From Anaerolineae bacterium (GTDB taxonomy: Bacteria; Chloroflexota; Anaerolineae; 4572-78; J111): a stretch of 7,198 bases of DNA. This document shows, in pieces, positions 1 through 6,098 of this stretch (the stretch's first letter is position 1; each line of letters begins with the position of its first letter). The notes below the pieces were generated by a model. It was not told the origin of the DNA. It did not search any database and worked only from the letters and a program-made list of their open reading frames with translations. The translations under genes and the position numbers were made by a program. The stretch is from NCBI GenBank assembly GCA_020433785.1, contig JAGRCC010000475.1, positions 1-7,198 on the forward strand. Reading direction: 5' to 3'.

Positions 1-15
1 GACCATTGTCTCCAT
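1..15 (-). CDS. 5' end of an unidentified gene leaving the window
   Basis: Only five codons are present (M-E-T-M-V). The start is supported by a strong ribosome binding site 8 bases upstream. Because the stretch just upstream resembles a piece of coxB (subunit II of cytochrome c oxidase), and coxA commonly follows coxB, this could be a cytochrome oxidase subunit I gene. That is inference from gene order only; five residues do not identify a family. Confidence 0.5.
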
Positions 16-22
16 TTTTATG

Positions 23-30
23 ACCTCCTT
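23..30 (-). promoter_or_regulatory. Shine-Dalgarno site for the gene starting at 15
   Basis: The minus strand reads AAGGAGGT, a full match to the anti-SD consensus, 7 to 8 bases before the ATG at 15. It indicates that the gene running off the left edge is translated from its own start, despite the debris just upstream. Confidence 0.7.
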
Positions 31-44
31 GGGAGCCTTTTGGT

Positions 45-236
45 TTAATAGCTTGGGGATGGGACGGCCAGCCAAAAGCCGTGGGTCTGACCGGGGATTA
101 TATCATTTTTGCCGTGGAGTTCGGGCAGCCAAAAACTGGGGGCGGCATCTTCGGCGGTTACTTTTAGCTCAACTCGCCGCTCAACCGGAAGGCCAATTTC
201 GTTGGCCGTGACGATGTTCGGGTCGGGATAACCATC
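45..236 (-). pseudogene. Fragment of cytochrome c oxidase subunit II (CuA domain)
   Basis: About 63 residues resemble the cupredoxin domain of CoxB/subunit II: a YPDPNIVTANEI strand, then LPV-RRVELKVTAED, then SFWLPELHGKNDIIPGQT. In functional proteins the segment before SFW is VIH or VPH, and the His binds CuA. Here it reads AAP-SFW, so that ligand is gone. The CxxxC-containing C-terminal loop with the remaining copper ligands is absent, because a TAA stop follows the PSPSY end. The N-terminal membrane helices are also missing. It begins abruptly just after the stop of the DUF421 remnant. I read it as a dead fragment, left either by deletions in an old operon or by a misassembled join. Confidence 0.65.
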
Positions 237-249
237 CGCCCACCTTGTA

Positions 250-504
250 TCAGCGGGGTATTTGGTCGGCCACATCTACCAGGGCCGACTTGCGGCCCAG
301 ATCGGTACAAGGAATCACCGTCAGGCTGCCTTCCGTCTCTAATACCACCGAGGCCACATCTTCCACATTGGCAATACCCTGGTTGCGAATGGCCGAGCGT
401 ACCTCTTCCGGGGTTAGCCGCTGGGCTTTTATGGCTTCATATAAATAGTGCCCCTGGTAAACCATCAGCGTCGGTTCCGACTTGACCAAGTTGCTCATTT
501 TGAA
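250..504 (-). pseudogene. C-terminal part of a DUF421 (YetF-like) membrane protein
   Basis: The frame from about 504 to the TGA at 250 carries the conserved cytoplasmic domain of DUF421/YetF proteins: LVKSEPTLMVYQG, then the EEVRSAIRNQGIANVEDV segment, then VVLETEGSLTVIP. Full family members have two or three N-terminal membrane helices before this domain; none is present here. Upstream the DNA switches, in another frame, to the start of a DUF72 gene. An ATG at 498 could begin an 82-residue product, but no ribosome binding site precedes it. The C-terminus appears to end at its natural stop. It is most likely a 5'-truncated, non-functional gene. Confidence 0.7.
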
Positions 505-613
505 AATGGGACCAGTAATAGGGCAGCTGTTGGTACGGTGGCAACCCCGGCGGGTAGATGACCTCCTGCCAGTGGTCATAGCTCCAGCCCGATGTCCCCA
601 CGTAGATGGTCAT
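437..613 (-). pseudogene. 5' fragment of a DUF72 (YecE-like) gene, truncated
   Basis: The ATG at 613 opens with MTIYVGTSGWSYDHW, followed by a YPPGLPP segment and a YYWSHFQ segment. This is the characteristic N-terminus of DUF72 proteins, TIM-barrel proteins of about 240 to 300 residues with no settled role. Homology ends near 505, where the sequence becomes DUF421 in a different frame; the reading frame then stops at 437 after 58 residues. The start overlaps the PAP2 stop as ATGA, the classic arrangement for translational coupling. The intact ancestor was therefore probably the third gene of the kinase-PAP2 operon. The remaining peptide could not form a barrel. Confidence 0.75.
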
Positions 614-1548
614 GGGTGAGCTTCTTGCAGACTAACGGGCTGGTCTTGACCTTTTTGCCGACGCCGGGCGACTTCCGTACCGGTAATGACAATGGTTAAC
701 CAACCCAGTCCGGCCACGAAACCGGCCGCAATGTCGCTAAAATAGTGCACGCCCAGATACATCCGGCTAAAGCCAATGAATAAGACAAACCAGATCGTGA
801 TACAAGCCAGGGCTATCCGTTTCCAACGCACATCGGCTACCAGAATATTCAATATATAGGCCAGCATACCATACATCACGATGGCGCCCATAGCGTGCCC
901 GCTGGGAAAACTATAAAACGATTCGACCAATAGCGGGTTTTCAAAGGACGGTCTGGCTCGTTGAAAGGCCAATTTCAACAGCATGTTCAAAATCGAATTC
1001 CCAATAATGGCCACAGTCCAACTGATCAACAGCCGTTTGTGCTGGCTAATATATAACCACAGCGCCACACCTAGCCCAATGACAATGGTGGCCATTAGCC
1101 CGCCCAAATTGGTAATCAGGTGAAAAAGAGTCACCGTCAGCGCATTGGCATTCTGATGAAGAGCGGTGGCCAACGCCTGGTCGAAGCGGACCACCCCTTC
1201 TGCTTCCACCACTTGTTCGGCTATATTACCGAAAGTGACAAAGGCGATAAAGCTAATGATAAAGCCTATGGTCAAATGCAGCCCCAGATAGCCATCAGGC
1301 GATAAACGCTGGCTTAGAAAACGCCAGAAGCGCGGGCTGGTTTGCCATAAGGTCCGGGCGATAGCGGAAGCCGCGAAGCGTTCCCACATCGAATAACCGA
1401 CCTGCCACAACCGGCTGTGGTAGCGATTAAATAACTGCCATACCACCACCAGCCCTACCAAAACCAGAAAGGTCACCAGGGTGATGAAGGTCAGCGCGTA
1501 TTGGCCGATTAAGGCCGCAATGGAGTCAGTCGTAGCCAGGTCAGTCAT
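610..1548 (-). CDS. PAP2-family integral membrane phosphatase
   Basis: A 312-residue membrane protein with all three PAP2 phosphatase motifs: K192-x6-RP (KLAFQRARP), PSGH at 215-218, and SR-x5-H-x3-D at 261-272. His218 and His268 are the expected catalytic residues. Hydrophobic helices lie near 15-38, 88-112, 150-167, 173-190, 218-236, 247-261 and 272-290. The first helix and the roughly 50-residue linker after it lie before the core PAP2 fold. The family removes phosphate from lipid phosphates such as phosphatidate, phosphatidylglycerophosphate or undecaprenyl diphosphate; the substrate cannot be chosen from sequence. It begins 3 bases after the lipid kinase stop with no clear ribosome binding site, so translation is probably coupled. 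Its TGA overlaps the next ATG. Confidence 0.92.
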   Translation of the reverse strand: MTDLATTDSIAALIGQYALTFITLVTFLVLVGLVVVWQLFNRYHSRLWQVGYSMWERFAASAIARTLWQTSPRFWRFLSQRLSPDGYLGLHLTIGFIISFIAFVTFGNIAEQVVEAEGVVRFDQALATALHQNANALTVTLFHLITNLGGLMATIVIGLGVALWLYISQHKRLLISWTVAIIGNSILNMLLKLAFQRARPSFENPLLVESFYSFPSGHAMGAIVMYGMLAYILNILVADVRWKRIALACITIWFVLFIGFSRMYLGVHYFSDIAAGFVAGLGWLTIVITGTEVARRRQKGQDQPVSLQEAHP

Positions 1549-1551
1549 CGA

Positions 1552-2505
1552 TTACGCTTGATCATCAAATTGGGGCAGCCACAAGGTTAAAGCACCCGGT
1601 AAAATTTCAATCGATACGGTGTTCCCAGTACCGGCGTCAGCCGTGATAGGGCCAACACCCTCAGCCGGGTCTTGGTCAGGAGGGCGCTCGGTTTGCTTCG
1701 GACGGACTTCACCATCGATATGGAAAGGAAAGCCGGTCCATTGAATCTCGATAGTTTTAGCCTTGGAGACAACCACACTCTCATACTCGGCTAGATTTTC
1801 CATAAACAACCCGGCGGCGTAATCAAGTAATGTCTCGTTCTCATTTTCTTTAACTTGAATGACGTCAAAAAAACCGTCGCCCGGATTGGCTTCCGGCGCG
1901 AACTTAAGGCGGGGTCCGACGGCGTTGGTGTTGAGCACTTCGACCAACAGATGGCTGTCAACAAAGCTGTTGCCGTCAATCGAAATCAAGGGAAAATACT
2001 TTTTTTGATCAACGATATTCTTAAAGGCGGCCTCAATTGAGCGCAGGATACTCTTGCCCTTGTTGGGGTCATACGTAGCCAGCATGTCGGCAAACATGCC
2101 GAAGCCGGCGCCTTCCAGAAAATAGTCGGCGCCCCAGGGACCGCGCACATAACCCACATCGTATTTAAACTCAATGGGGTTTTTTAGCCCGGCTAAAATT
2201 TCCAGCGGGTCGCGATAGATGCCCAAGTTTTTGGAAATGTTATTCGCGGTTCCCAACGGAATGAGGGCAATCGGGACGTCTTTATCGATTAAACGGGTGG
2301 CCACCGCGCGCAGCGTGCCGTCGCCTCCGGCCACAATGACCAATCCTTCATCGGTTTCGGCCAGAATCGGATCTAAATCTTGTTGGCTGCTGGTCGATTT
2401 GTAGACCGGTTTAAACCCCATATCCATCAAAGCCGCCTTGATATCATCCGGCGAAATCTGATCAATGTTGCGGGCGTTACGATTGTAAATTAAGGTTGCT
2501 TGCAT
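1552..2505 (-). CDS. Diacylglycerol/lipid kinase family protein (YegS/BmrU/DgkB-like)
   Basis: A 317-residue soluble enzyme. The nucleotide-binding GGDGT motif is at 60-64 and the PLGTANN loop at 83-89, both hallmarks of the DAGK catalytic domain. The C-terminal domain carries the conserved FAPEANPGDGFFDV segment near 202-215 and HIDGE at 262-266. Length is normal for the family. It is expected to phosphorylate diacylglycerol or a related lipid at the membrane face. Next to a PAP2 phosphatase it would form an opposing kinase-phosphatase pair, which is inference from context. A Pro/Asp/Gly-rich insert at about 267-295 separates DGE from the last strand. The ribosome binding site is weak (GAGA about 9 bases upstream), which fits the coding remnant that overlaps this start. 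Confidence 0.92.
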   Translation of the reverse strand: MQATLIYNRNARNIDQISPDDIKAALMDMGFKPVYKSTSSQQDLDPILAETDEGLVIVAGGDGTLRAVATRLIDKDVPIALIPLGTANNISKNLGIYRDPLEILAGLKNPIEFKYDVGYVRGPWGADYFLEGAGFGMFADMLATYDPNKGKSILRSIEAAFKNIVDQKKYFPLISIDGNSFVDSHLLVEVLNTNAVGPRLKFAPEANPGDGFFDVIQVKENENETLLDYAAGLFMENLAEYESVVVSKAKTIEIQWTGFPFHIDGEVRPKQTERPPDQDPAEGVGPITADAGTGNTVSIEILPGALTLWLPQFDDQA

Positions 2506-2599
2506 AATGAGATCTCGTTTGTTATTGCTTCAGCCCGGTCAACCTGCTGGTCGAGCGCGTTCCATTCGCGATTAAGCTCGGCAATCTCTTCATTATAAA
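2490..2599 (-). pseudogene. 3' remnant of a coding sequence (coiled-coil-like)
   Basis: In a frame different from the kinase, the minus strand reads YNEEIAELNREWNALDQQ followed by VDRAEAITNE and a stop at 2490, 16 bases inside the kinase gene. The segment has a heptad-like pattern of E, L, A and R and codon use like real genes. No start codon or ribosome binding site is visible, and an inverted-repeat element sits exactly at its upstream edge. If that element is removed together with one ATAAA, the frame stays open for about 40 more, AT-rich codons, but still without a good start. I see it as the tail of a disrupted small gene. Chance openness is possible. Confidence 0.3.
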
Positions 2600-2731
2600 T
2601 AGGAGTTACGCAGTTCAAAAGGTGACAGTCACTTTTGCCGAAAATGAACGTCCGTTTTAGCCTCAACAACTCGATTTATCGCGTCTAAGTGACTGTCACC
2701 TGGTTCGATACACCCAACTGCGTAAGCCCTA
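2600..2731. mobile_element. MITE-like element, 132 bp
   Basis: The ends are inverted repeats: TAGGAGTTACGCAGTT at 2600-2615 and its reverse complement with two changes at 2716-2731. The flanks carry a candidate 5-bp target duplication ATAAA (2595-2599 and 2732-2736). A TA duplication of mariner/IS630 type, with ends beginning GG, is an alternative reading. Inside are a second inverted pair, AGGTGACAGTCACTT at 2620-2634 and AAGTGACTGTCACCT at 2687-2701. Each of these is itself palindromic (GTGAC-N-GTCAC). There is no room for a transposase, so it would need one supplied in trans. The flanking DNA is AT-rich, so the 5-bp duplication alone is weak evidence; the nested inverted repeats are solid. 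Confidence 0.6.
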
Positions 2732-2736
2732 ATAAA

Positions 2737-3167
2737 ATAAAAAGAACTTTTCATGCTTTAATTTTCTTCTTTCTAAATTTTTAGACGATATGGCGATAAA
2801 GACAACTTCGTATGGCTGATCTAAGTGTAGCAGACTGCAATCCGCTCCCGTAGACCAAAGCGAGTGATTTTAGGCCAACATCCGTGTTATTTTGTTTTGC
2901 CCGATTGAGCGGGGTCATCTACTTGATGTTATAACCCAAATGGGCATAAAGGGCATAGTTCTAATAGAAGGCCACGCCCCCGATCAACGTCTCCCCTGTA
3001 CCGGCCGCAGGTCCCGTGTAACAACTCGGGTGATGTCAGTAAGCGACAATATGGCCATCAAAATAACCCGATTCGACCGGAAATATTACTCGATATGGTA
3101 TGGTTCTCCTGGCCGCGCTGGCATAGAATAAAAATCCAACCCTCAACAAGCAAGGATTGTCCAAGAA
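2737..3167. other. Intergenic stretch without a recognisable gene
   Basis: This 431-base divergent region separates the minus-strand lipid kinase operon from the plus-strand flippase-like gene, so it should hold promoters for both. The first part (to about 2800) is AT-rich, as a promoter region would be. A weak plus-strand match, TTGAGC at 2905 and TATAAC at 2930, has a 19-base spacer and is not convincing. A TTG-started open frame at 2892-3131 could encode 79 residues, but it matches no family I know and lacks a ribosome binding site. AAGGAT at 3151-3156 is a possible, somewhat distant, ribosome binding site for the gene at 3168. Confidence 0.5.
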
Positions 3168-4109
3168 ATGAACAAAACCTATCTCAAATATGGCCTGCAC
3201 CTCGCCATCTTAGGCGGCTTGATTGTGGCCGGCTATAAGTATCTAAGCGGCGAGGAAATTTTGGCCGCCCTTAGATCATTTAATTATAGTTATACCCCAC
3301 TGCTGCTGGCTCTGTCGGTGGCGTATGTGTTGGTCAAAGGCTGGCGCTTTATTCTATTAACTCAACCCTATGCCGATCTACCGTGGAGCGTGATTATGCG
3401 AGCTTACGTGGCCGGCCAGGCCGCCACCCTCTTGCCCGGCGGTGTAGCCGCCAGAGCCGGCTTACTGAACCAGGCCGATGTCCCGGTCAGTAAAGGCAGC
3501 GTGCCGGTGGCCTTCTCCAGCGGCATGGACCAGGTGGTTTTGATTAGCGGCGCGCTCGTGGCCGCGCTCTGGTTTGGGCAGGGGCGCACGCCTATCTTCA
3601 TTATAATCGGGCTGATTGTGGTGCTGGTGGGCCTATTTGTGGTGCCGGTCACCCGCCGGCTTTTGGCCTCCGCCGCCGACTGGCTCGCCGCCAAATTTGG
3701 CGTCGAAGAAAAGTGGCACGATTTCCTGGAAGCGGTACCTGAAGTGTGTACCTGGCCGATCATCGGCGGGGGTTTACTCCTGACAGTCATCACCGTGATC
3801 TTCCACTTAATTATTCTCTATTTTGTCATTAAGGGCTTAGGCGAGACCATGCGCTTCTCGGCTTTGGTCCTGGCCTATATTTTGCCGACCGTATTGGGCC
3901 GGTTGTCCGGCTTGCCGGGCGGCGTGGGGGTAACCGAAGCCAGCATGGTGGGTTTCATGACCTCTACCTCCGACATCGGCTCCAACACCGCGATTGCCGC
4001 CGTGGCGCTGTTTCGAATCATTACCATTTTATTTGCCGCTTTGCTGGGCGCCGTAGTATATTTTGTGGGCTGGCGGGGCGATGAAGAAGCGGCGGCTTCG
4101 TCGTCGTAG
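3168..4109 (+). CDS. Lysylphosphatidylglycerol synthase TM-domain (UPF0104/YbhN-like) membrane protein
   Basis: A 313-residue polytopic membrane protein with the two signatures of the LPG_synthase_TM/UPF0104 family: AATLLPGGVAARAGLL near 85-100 and LPGGVGVTEASMV at 249-261, followed by an LFRIITILFAALLG helix. Hydrophobic helices are visible near 10-25, 43-62, 75-92, 121-136, 142-160, 197-221, 231-245 and 275-300. It has no C-terminal aminoacyl-transferase domain, so it is not an MprF synthase. It corresponds to the flippase-like membrane part alone. Such stand-alone proteins are thought to handle lipids or lipid-linked sugars, usually without a proven substrate. Divergent lipid kinase and PAP2 genes fit a lipid role. 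The C-terminus ends in Glu, Ala and Ser residues. Start choice rests on AAGGAT 11 bases upstream. Confidence 0.88.
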   Translation: MNKTYLKYGLHLAILGGLIVAGYKYLSGEEILAALRSFNYSYTPLLLALSVAYVLVKGWRFILLTQPYADLPWSVIMRAYVAGQAATLLPGGVAARAGLLNQADVPVSKGSVPVAFSSGMDQVVLISGALVAALWFGQGRTPIFIIIGLIVVLVGLFVVPVTRRLLASAADWLAAKFGVEEKWHDFLEAVPEVCTWPIIGGGLLLTVITVIFHLIILYFVIKGLGETMRFSALVLAYILPTVLGRLSGLPGGVGVTEASMVGFMTSTSDIGSNTAIAAVALFRIITILFAALLGAVVYFVGWRGDEEAAASSS

Positions 4110-4127
4110 GCAGGACAGCCAAAACGT

Positions 4128-4140
4128 GCGAGGCTAAAGC
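4128..4140. repeat. Partial copy of the 5934/6017 hairpin repeat
   Basis: GCGAGGCTAAAGC here is identical to the reverse complement of the hairpin core of the repeat at 5934-5981. It lies just after the flippase-like gene, in the opposite orientation. A 13-base match could be chance, but both copies are intergenic and close to gene ends. Confidence 0.35.
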
Positions 4141-4160
4141 GCCCCAGACAAAGTTTTTAG

Positions 4161-4187
4161 ACAGGATTAACAGGATTTACAAGATGC
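4161..4187. repeat. Short 9-bp tandem repeat in the 3168-4246 intergenic gap
   Basis: Three diverging 9-base units are present: ACAGGATTA, ACAGGATTT and ACAAGATGC. ATCCTGAT at 4203-4210 is a partial inverted match. Repeats built on ACAGGATTAACAGGATTT occur as dispersed intergenic sequences in many environmental bacterial genomes (from memory, not checked). It lies in the 136-base gap between two plus-strand genes and may separate their transcription. No convincing promoter or terminator is visible in this gap. Confidence 0.5.
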
Positions 4188-4245
4188 GTAAACATTATTC
4201 TCATCCTGATAAGTGTGGAACCGTTAGACGCAACGGAGCAATCCC

Positions 4246-5670
4246 ATGACATCCCCTAAAAAATACGATGCCATTATTATCGGGGCCGGTCAGGCCGGCG
4301 GCCCGCTATCGACCGCGCTGGCCGAAGCCAGGTGGCACACCGCCCTGATCGAGTGGCAGCATGTGGGCGGCAGCTGCATCAACGAAGGCTGCACCCCTAC
4401 CAAAACCATGGTCGCCAGCGCCCGCGTGGCCTACCTGGCTCGACGCGCCGCCGACTATGGCGTTAACGTGGGTCCGGTAACGGTTGACCTGGCCAAAGTG
4501 CGGCAGCGCAAGCGCGATATTGTCACCAAATTTCGCCGCGGCAGCCAAAAGCACATCGAGCAAGCCGACGGCGTCGATTTGGTGTTTGGGCAGGCCCGGT
4601 TTGTGGACCACAAACGGGTGGAAGTTCAGCTCGATAGCGGCCACACCCAAACCCTCACCGCCGAAACTATCTTTATCAACACCGGCGGCCGGCCGGTCAA
4701 CCCCCCGATTGACGGCTTAGACACGGTGCCGACGCTGAACTCAACCACCATTATGGAACTCGATCACCTGCCTGAGCATTTATTGGTTTTGGGTGGGGGC
4801 TACATCGGCGCGGAATTTGGCCAGATGTTTCGCCGGTTCGGCAGCCGGGTCACGATGATCCAGCGCGGCGCGCAGCTGCTGCCCCGCGAGGATGAGGATG
4901 TGGCCGCAGAAGTGGCTAATATATTTCGGCAAGACGGCATCGACCTATTGCTCAACAGCCAGGCCCAACAAGCCTCAGCCACCGACCGCGACATCACCCT
5001 GGTGGTTAACACGCCCGACGGCCAGCGCACCGTAACCGGCTCTCATCTACTGGTAGCCGCCGGACGCCGGCCCAACACCGACTATCTCGACCCGGCCGCC
5101 GGCGGCGTGGCCATCGATAAACGGGGCTACATCCCCGTCAACGACCGGCTGGAAACCAACGTTCCCGGCATCTACGCCCTGGGCGATGTCAACGGCGGCC
5201 CGGCTTTTACCCACATCGCGTTCGACGATTTCCGCATTATCCGCACCAACCTCCTGCGGGGCGGCCAGGCCACTACCACCGCGCGGCCGGTGCCTTACAC
5301 CGTTTTCATCGATCCGCAATTGGGCCGTGTCGGGCTAACGGAGGCCCAAGCCAAAGAACAGGGCTACAGCTTCTGTGTCGCCAAACTGCCGATGAGGCGC
5401 GTTGCCCGGGCCATCGAGGTAGACGAAACCCGCGGCTTTATGAAAGCCCTAACCGACGCCAAAACCGACCAGATTTTAGGCGCCGCCATTTTGGGCCTGG
5501 AGGGTGGTGAAATTATGAGCGTGCTGCAGGTGGCCATGATGGGCGGCCTGCCCTACACCGCTATTCAGGACGGCGTCTTCGCCCACCCCACCCTGACCGA
5601 GTCGCTCAATAACCTGTTCTCCGCGCTGGATGACGCAGAACGCAAAACCTGTTACTACCCTAATCGGTAA
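4246..5670 (+). CDS. FAD-dependent pyridine nucleotide-disulfide oxidoreductase (MerA/lipoamide dehydrogenase-like)
   Basis: A 474-residue flavoenzyme. The FAD-binding GAGQAG is at 13-18, and the redox-active disulfide C44-INEG-C49 lies in [13 protein letters not shown]. The NAD(P)-binding GGGYIG is at 183-188, and a second FAD contact, [14 protein letters not shown], at 310-323. The C-terminal dimerisation domain contains the active-site pair H447 and E452 (AHPTLTE). It would pass electrons from NAD(P)H through FAD to the disulfide and then to a substrate. Automatic annotation often names such proteins mercuric reductase. However, there is no N-terminal heavy-metal domain, no C-terminal vicinal Cys pair (the end is TCYYPNR), and no mer gene nearby, so Hg(II) reduction is doubtful. 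GGAG at 4235-4238, 7 bases before ATG, supports the start. The true substrate is unknown. Confidence 0.92.
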   Translation: MTSPKKYDAIIIGAGQAGGPLSTALAEARWHTALIEWQHVGGSCINEGCTPTKTMVASARVAYLARRAADYGVNVGPVTVDLAKVRQRKRDIVTKFRRGSQKHIEQADGVDLVFGQARFVDHKRVEVQLDSGHTQTLTAETIFINTGGRPVNPPIDGLDTVPTLNSTTIMELDHLPEHLLVLGGGYIGAEFGQMFRRFGSRVTMIQRGAQLLPREDEDVAAEVANIFRQDGIDLLLNSQAQQASATDRDITLVVNTPDGQRTVTGSHLLVAAGRRPNTDYLDPAAGGVAIDKRGYIPVNDRLETNVPGIYALGDVNGGPAFTHIAFDDFRIIRTNLLRGGQATTTARPVPYTVFIDPQLGRVGLTEAQAKEQGYSFCVAKLPMRRVARAIEVDETRGFMKALTDAKTDQILGAAILGLEGGEIMSVLQVAMMGGLPYTAIQDGVFAHPTLTESLNNLFSALDDAERKTCYYPNR

Positions 5671-5673
5671 ATA

Positions 5674-5837
5674 ACTCAAGTTGCCACCTTGACGTCCAAA
5701 TCGAGGAGTAGGGAGTAGGAAGTAGGGATTAAGGGGTCAAAATCGATTACTTCCTACTCCATACTCCCTACTTCCCGCGTGGTTAGAACTGAAACATGGG
5801 TTTTTTACTATTTCCTGAGGATGGTAGCAACTTGGGT
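5674..5837. mobile_element. MITE-like element, 164 bp, inserted at the reductase stop codon
   Basis: The ends are inverted: ACTCAAGTTGCCACC at 5674-5688, and at 5823-5837 a sequence whose reverse complement is ACCCAAGTTGCTACC (13 of 15 match). The flanks carry a direct repeat, TAAATA, at 5668-5673 and 5838-5843. The match extends to TAAATAACT (9 bases) if the first bases of the left end are counted. The left copy contains the reductase stop codon TAA, so the insertion left the protein intact. There is no coding capacity inside; the centre is a large heptamer hairpin. The parent transposon is not identifiable from the sequence. Confidence 0.6.
5705..5775. repeat. Inverted heptamer minisatellite forming a 20-bp-stem hairpin
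   Basis: Three 7-base units (GGAGTAG, GGAGTAG, GAAGTAG) at 5705-5725 face four complementary units (TACTTCC, TACTCCA, TACTCCC, TACTTCC) at 5748-5775. Bases 5705-5724 pair with 5748-5767 with one mismatch around a 23-base loop. It starts 35 bases after the reductase stop. As RNA it would be a very stable 3' hairpin and could protect or end the transcript. No run of T follows it, so it is not a standard intrinsic terminator. Confidence 0.75.
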
Positions 5838-5892
5838 TAAATAACTAAACGGCTAAGGAATGAATAACATACAAGTTTAGCCATGTCATGGC

Positions 5893-5960
5893 GAGCGAAG
5901 CCCTTCGAGCTAAGGTGGCCCTTTCTGAGGGCGCTTCAGCGTCCTTCGCTCTTTTAGAGC
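5893..5960. repeat. Nested hairpin region
   Basis: GAGCGAAG at 5893-5900 pairs with CTTCGCTC at 5944-5951, enclosing GCCCT-TTCTG-AGGGC at 5918-5932. A further hairpin, GCTCT-TTT-AGAGC, lies at 5948-5960 and overlaps the outer arm, so the two structures would compete. No gene is present. The segment adjoins the direct repeats at 5934 and 6017 and may belong to the same repetitive element. Confidence 0.5.
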
Positions 5961-6065
5961 GACGGCTTTAGCCTCGCGCCCTTTGGCCTAGGTAACCCGT
6001 TTATTTTCTTAATCTTCTTCAGCGTCCTTCCCTCTTGCAGCGTGACGGCTTCTGCCTCACGCTCC
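5934..6065. repeat. Two copies of a structured 48-bp repeat (REP-like)
   Basis: Copies at 5934-5981 and 6017-6064 share 39 of 48 bases, starting with an identical CTTCAGCGTCCTTC. Each ends in a hairpin: GCGA-C-GGC-TTTA-GCC-TCGC in the first and GTGA-C-GGC-TTCT-GCC-TCAC in the second. One C-G pair has become T-A with both sides changed, so pairing is kept. The second copy lies 35 bases beyond the stop of the coiled-coil gene, on the side where its transcript would run. The element may act as a transcript end structure or be a dispersed REP-type repeat. Confidence 0.6.
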
Positions 6066-6098
6066 TCTTACAGCAGCCGGTTGGATGCGGTCTTTACG

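Noticed and set aside
2905..2935. Sigma-70-like promoter TTGAGC / TATAAC
   Set aside because: The 19-base spacer is long, and the distance of over 200 bases to the next gene makes it unconvincing without transcript data.
2892..3131. 79-residue open frame in the divergent gap
   Set aside because: TTG start without ribosome binding site, no recognisable domain, irregular composition; more likely a chance frame or old debris.
3404..3793. Minus-strand 129-residue frame
   Set aside because: Shadow of the LPG-synthase-TM gene, which has clear family motifs and membrane helices.
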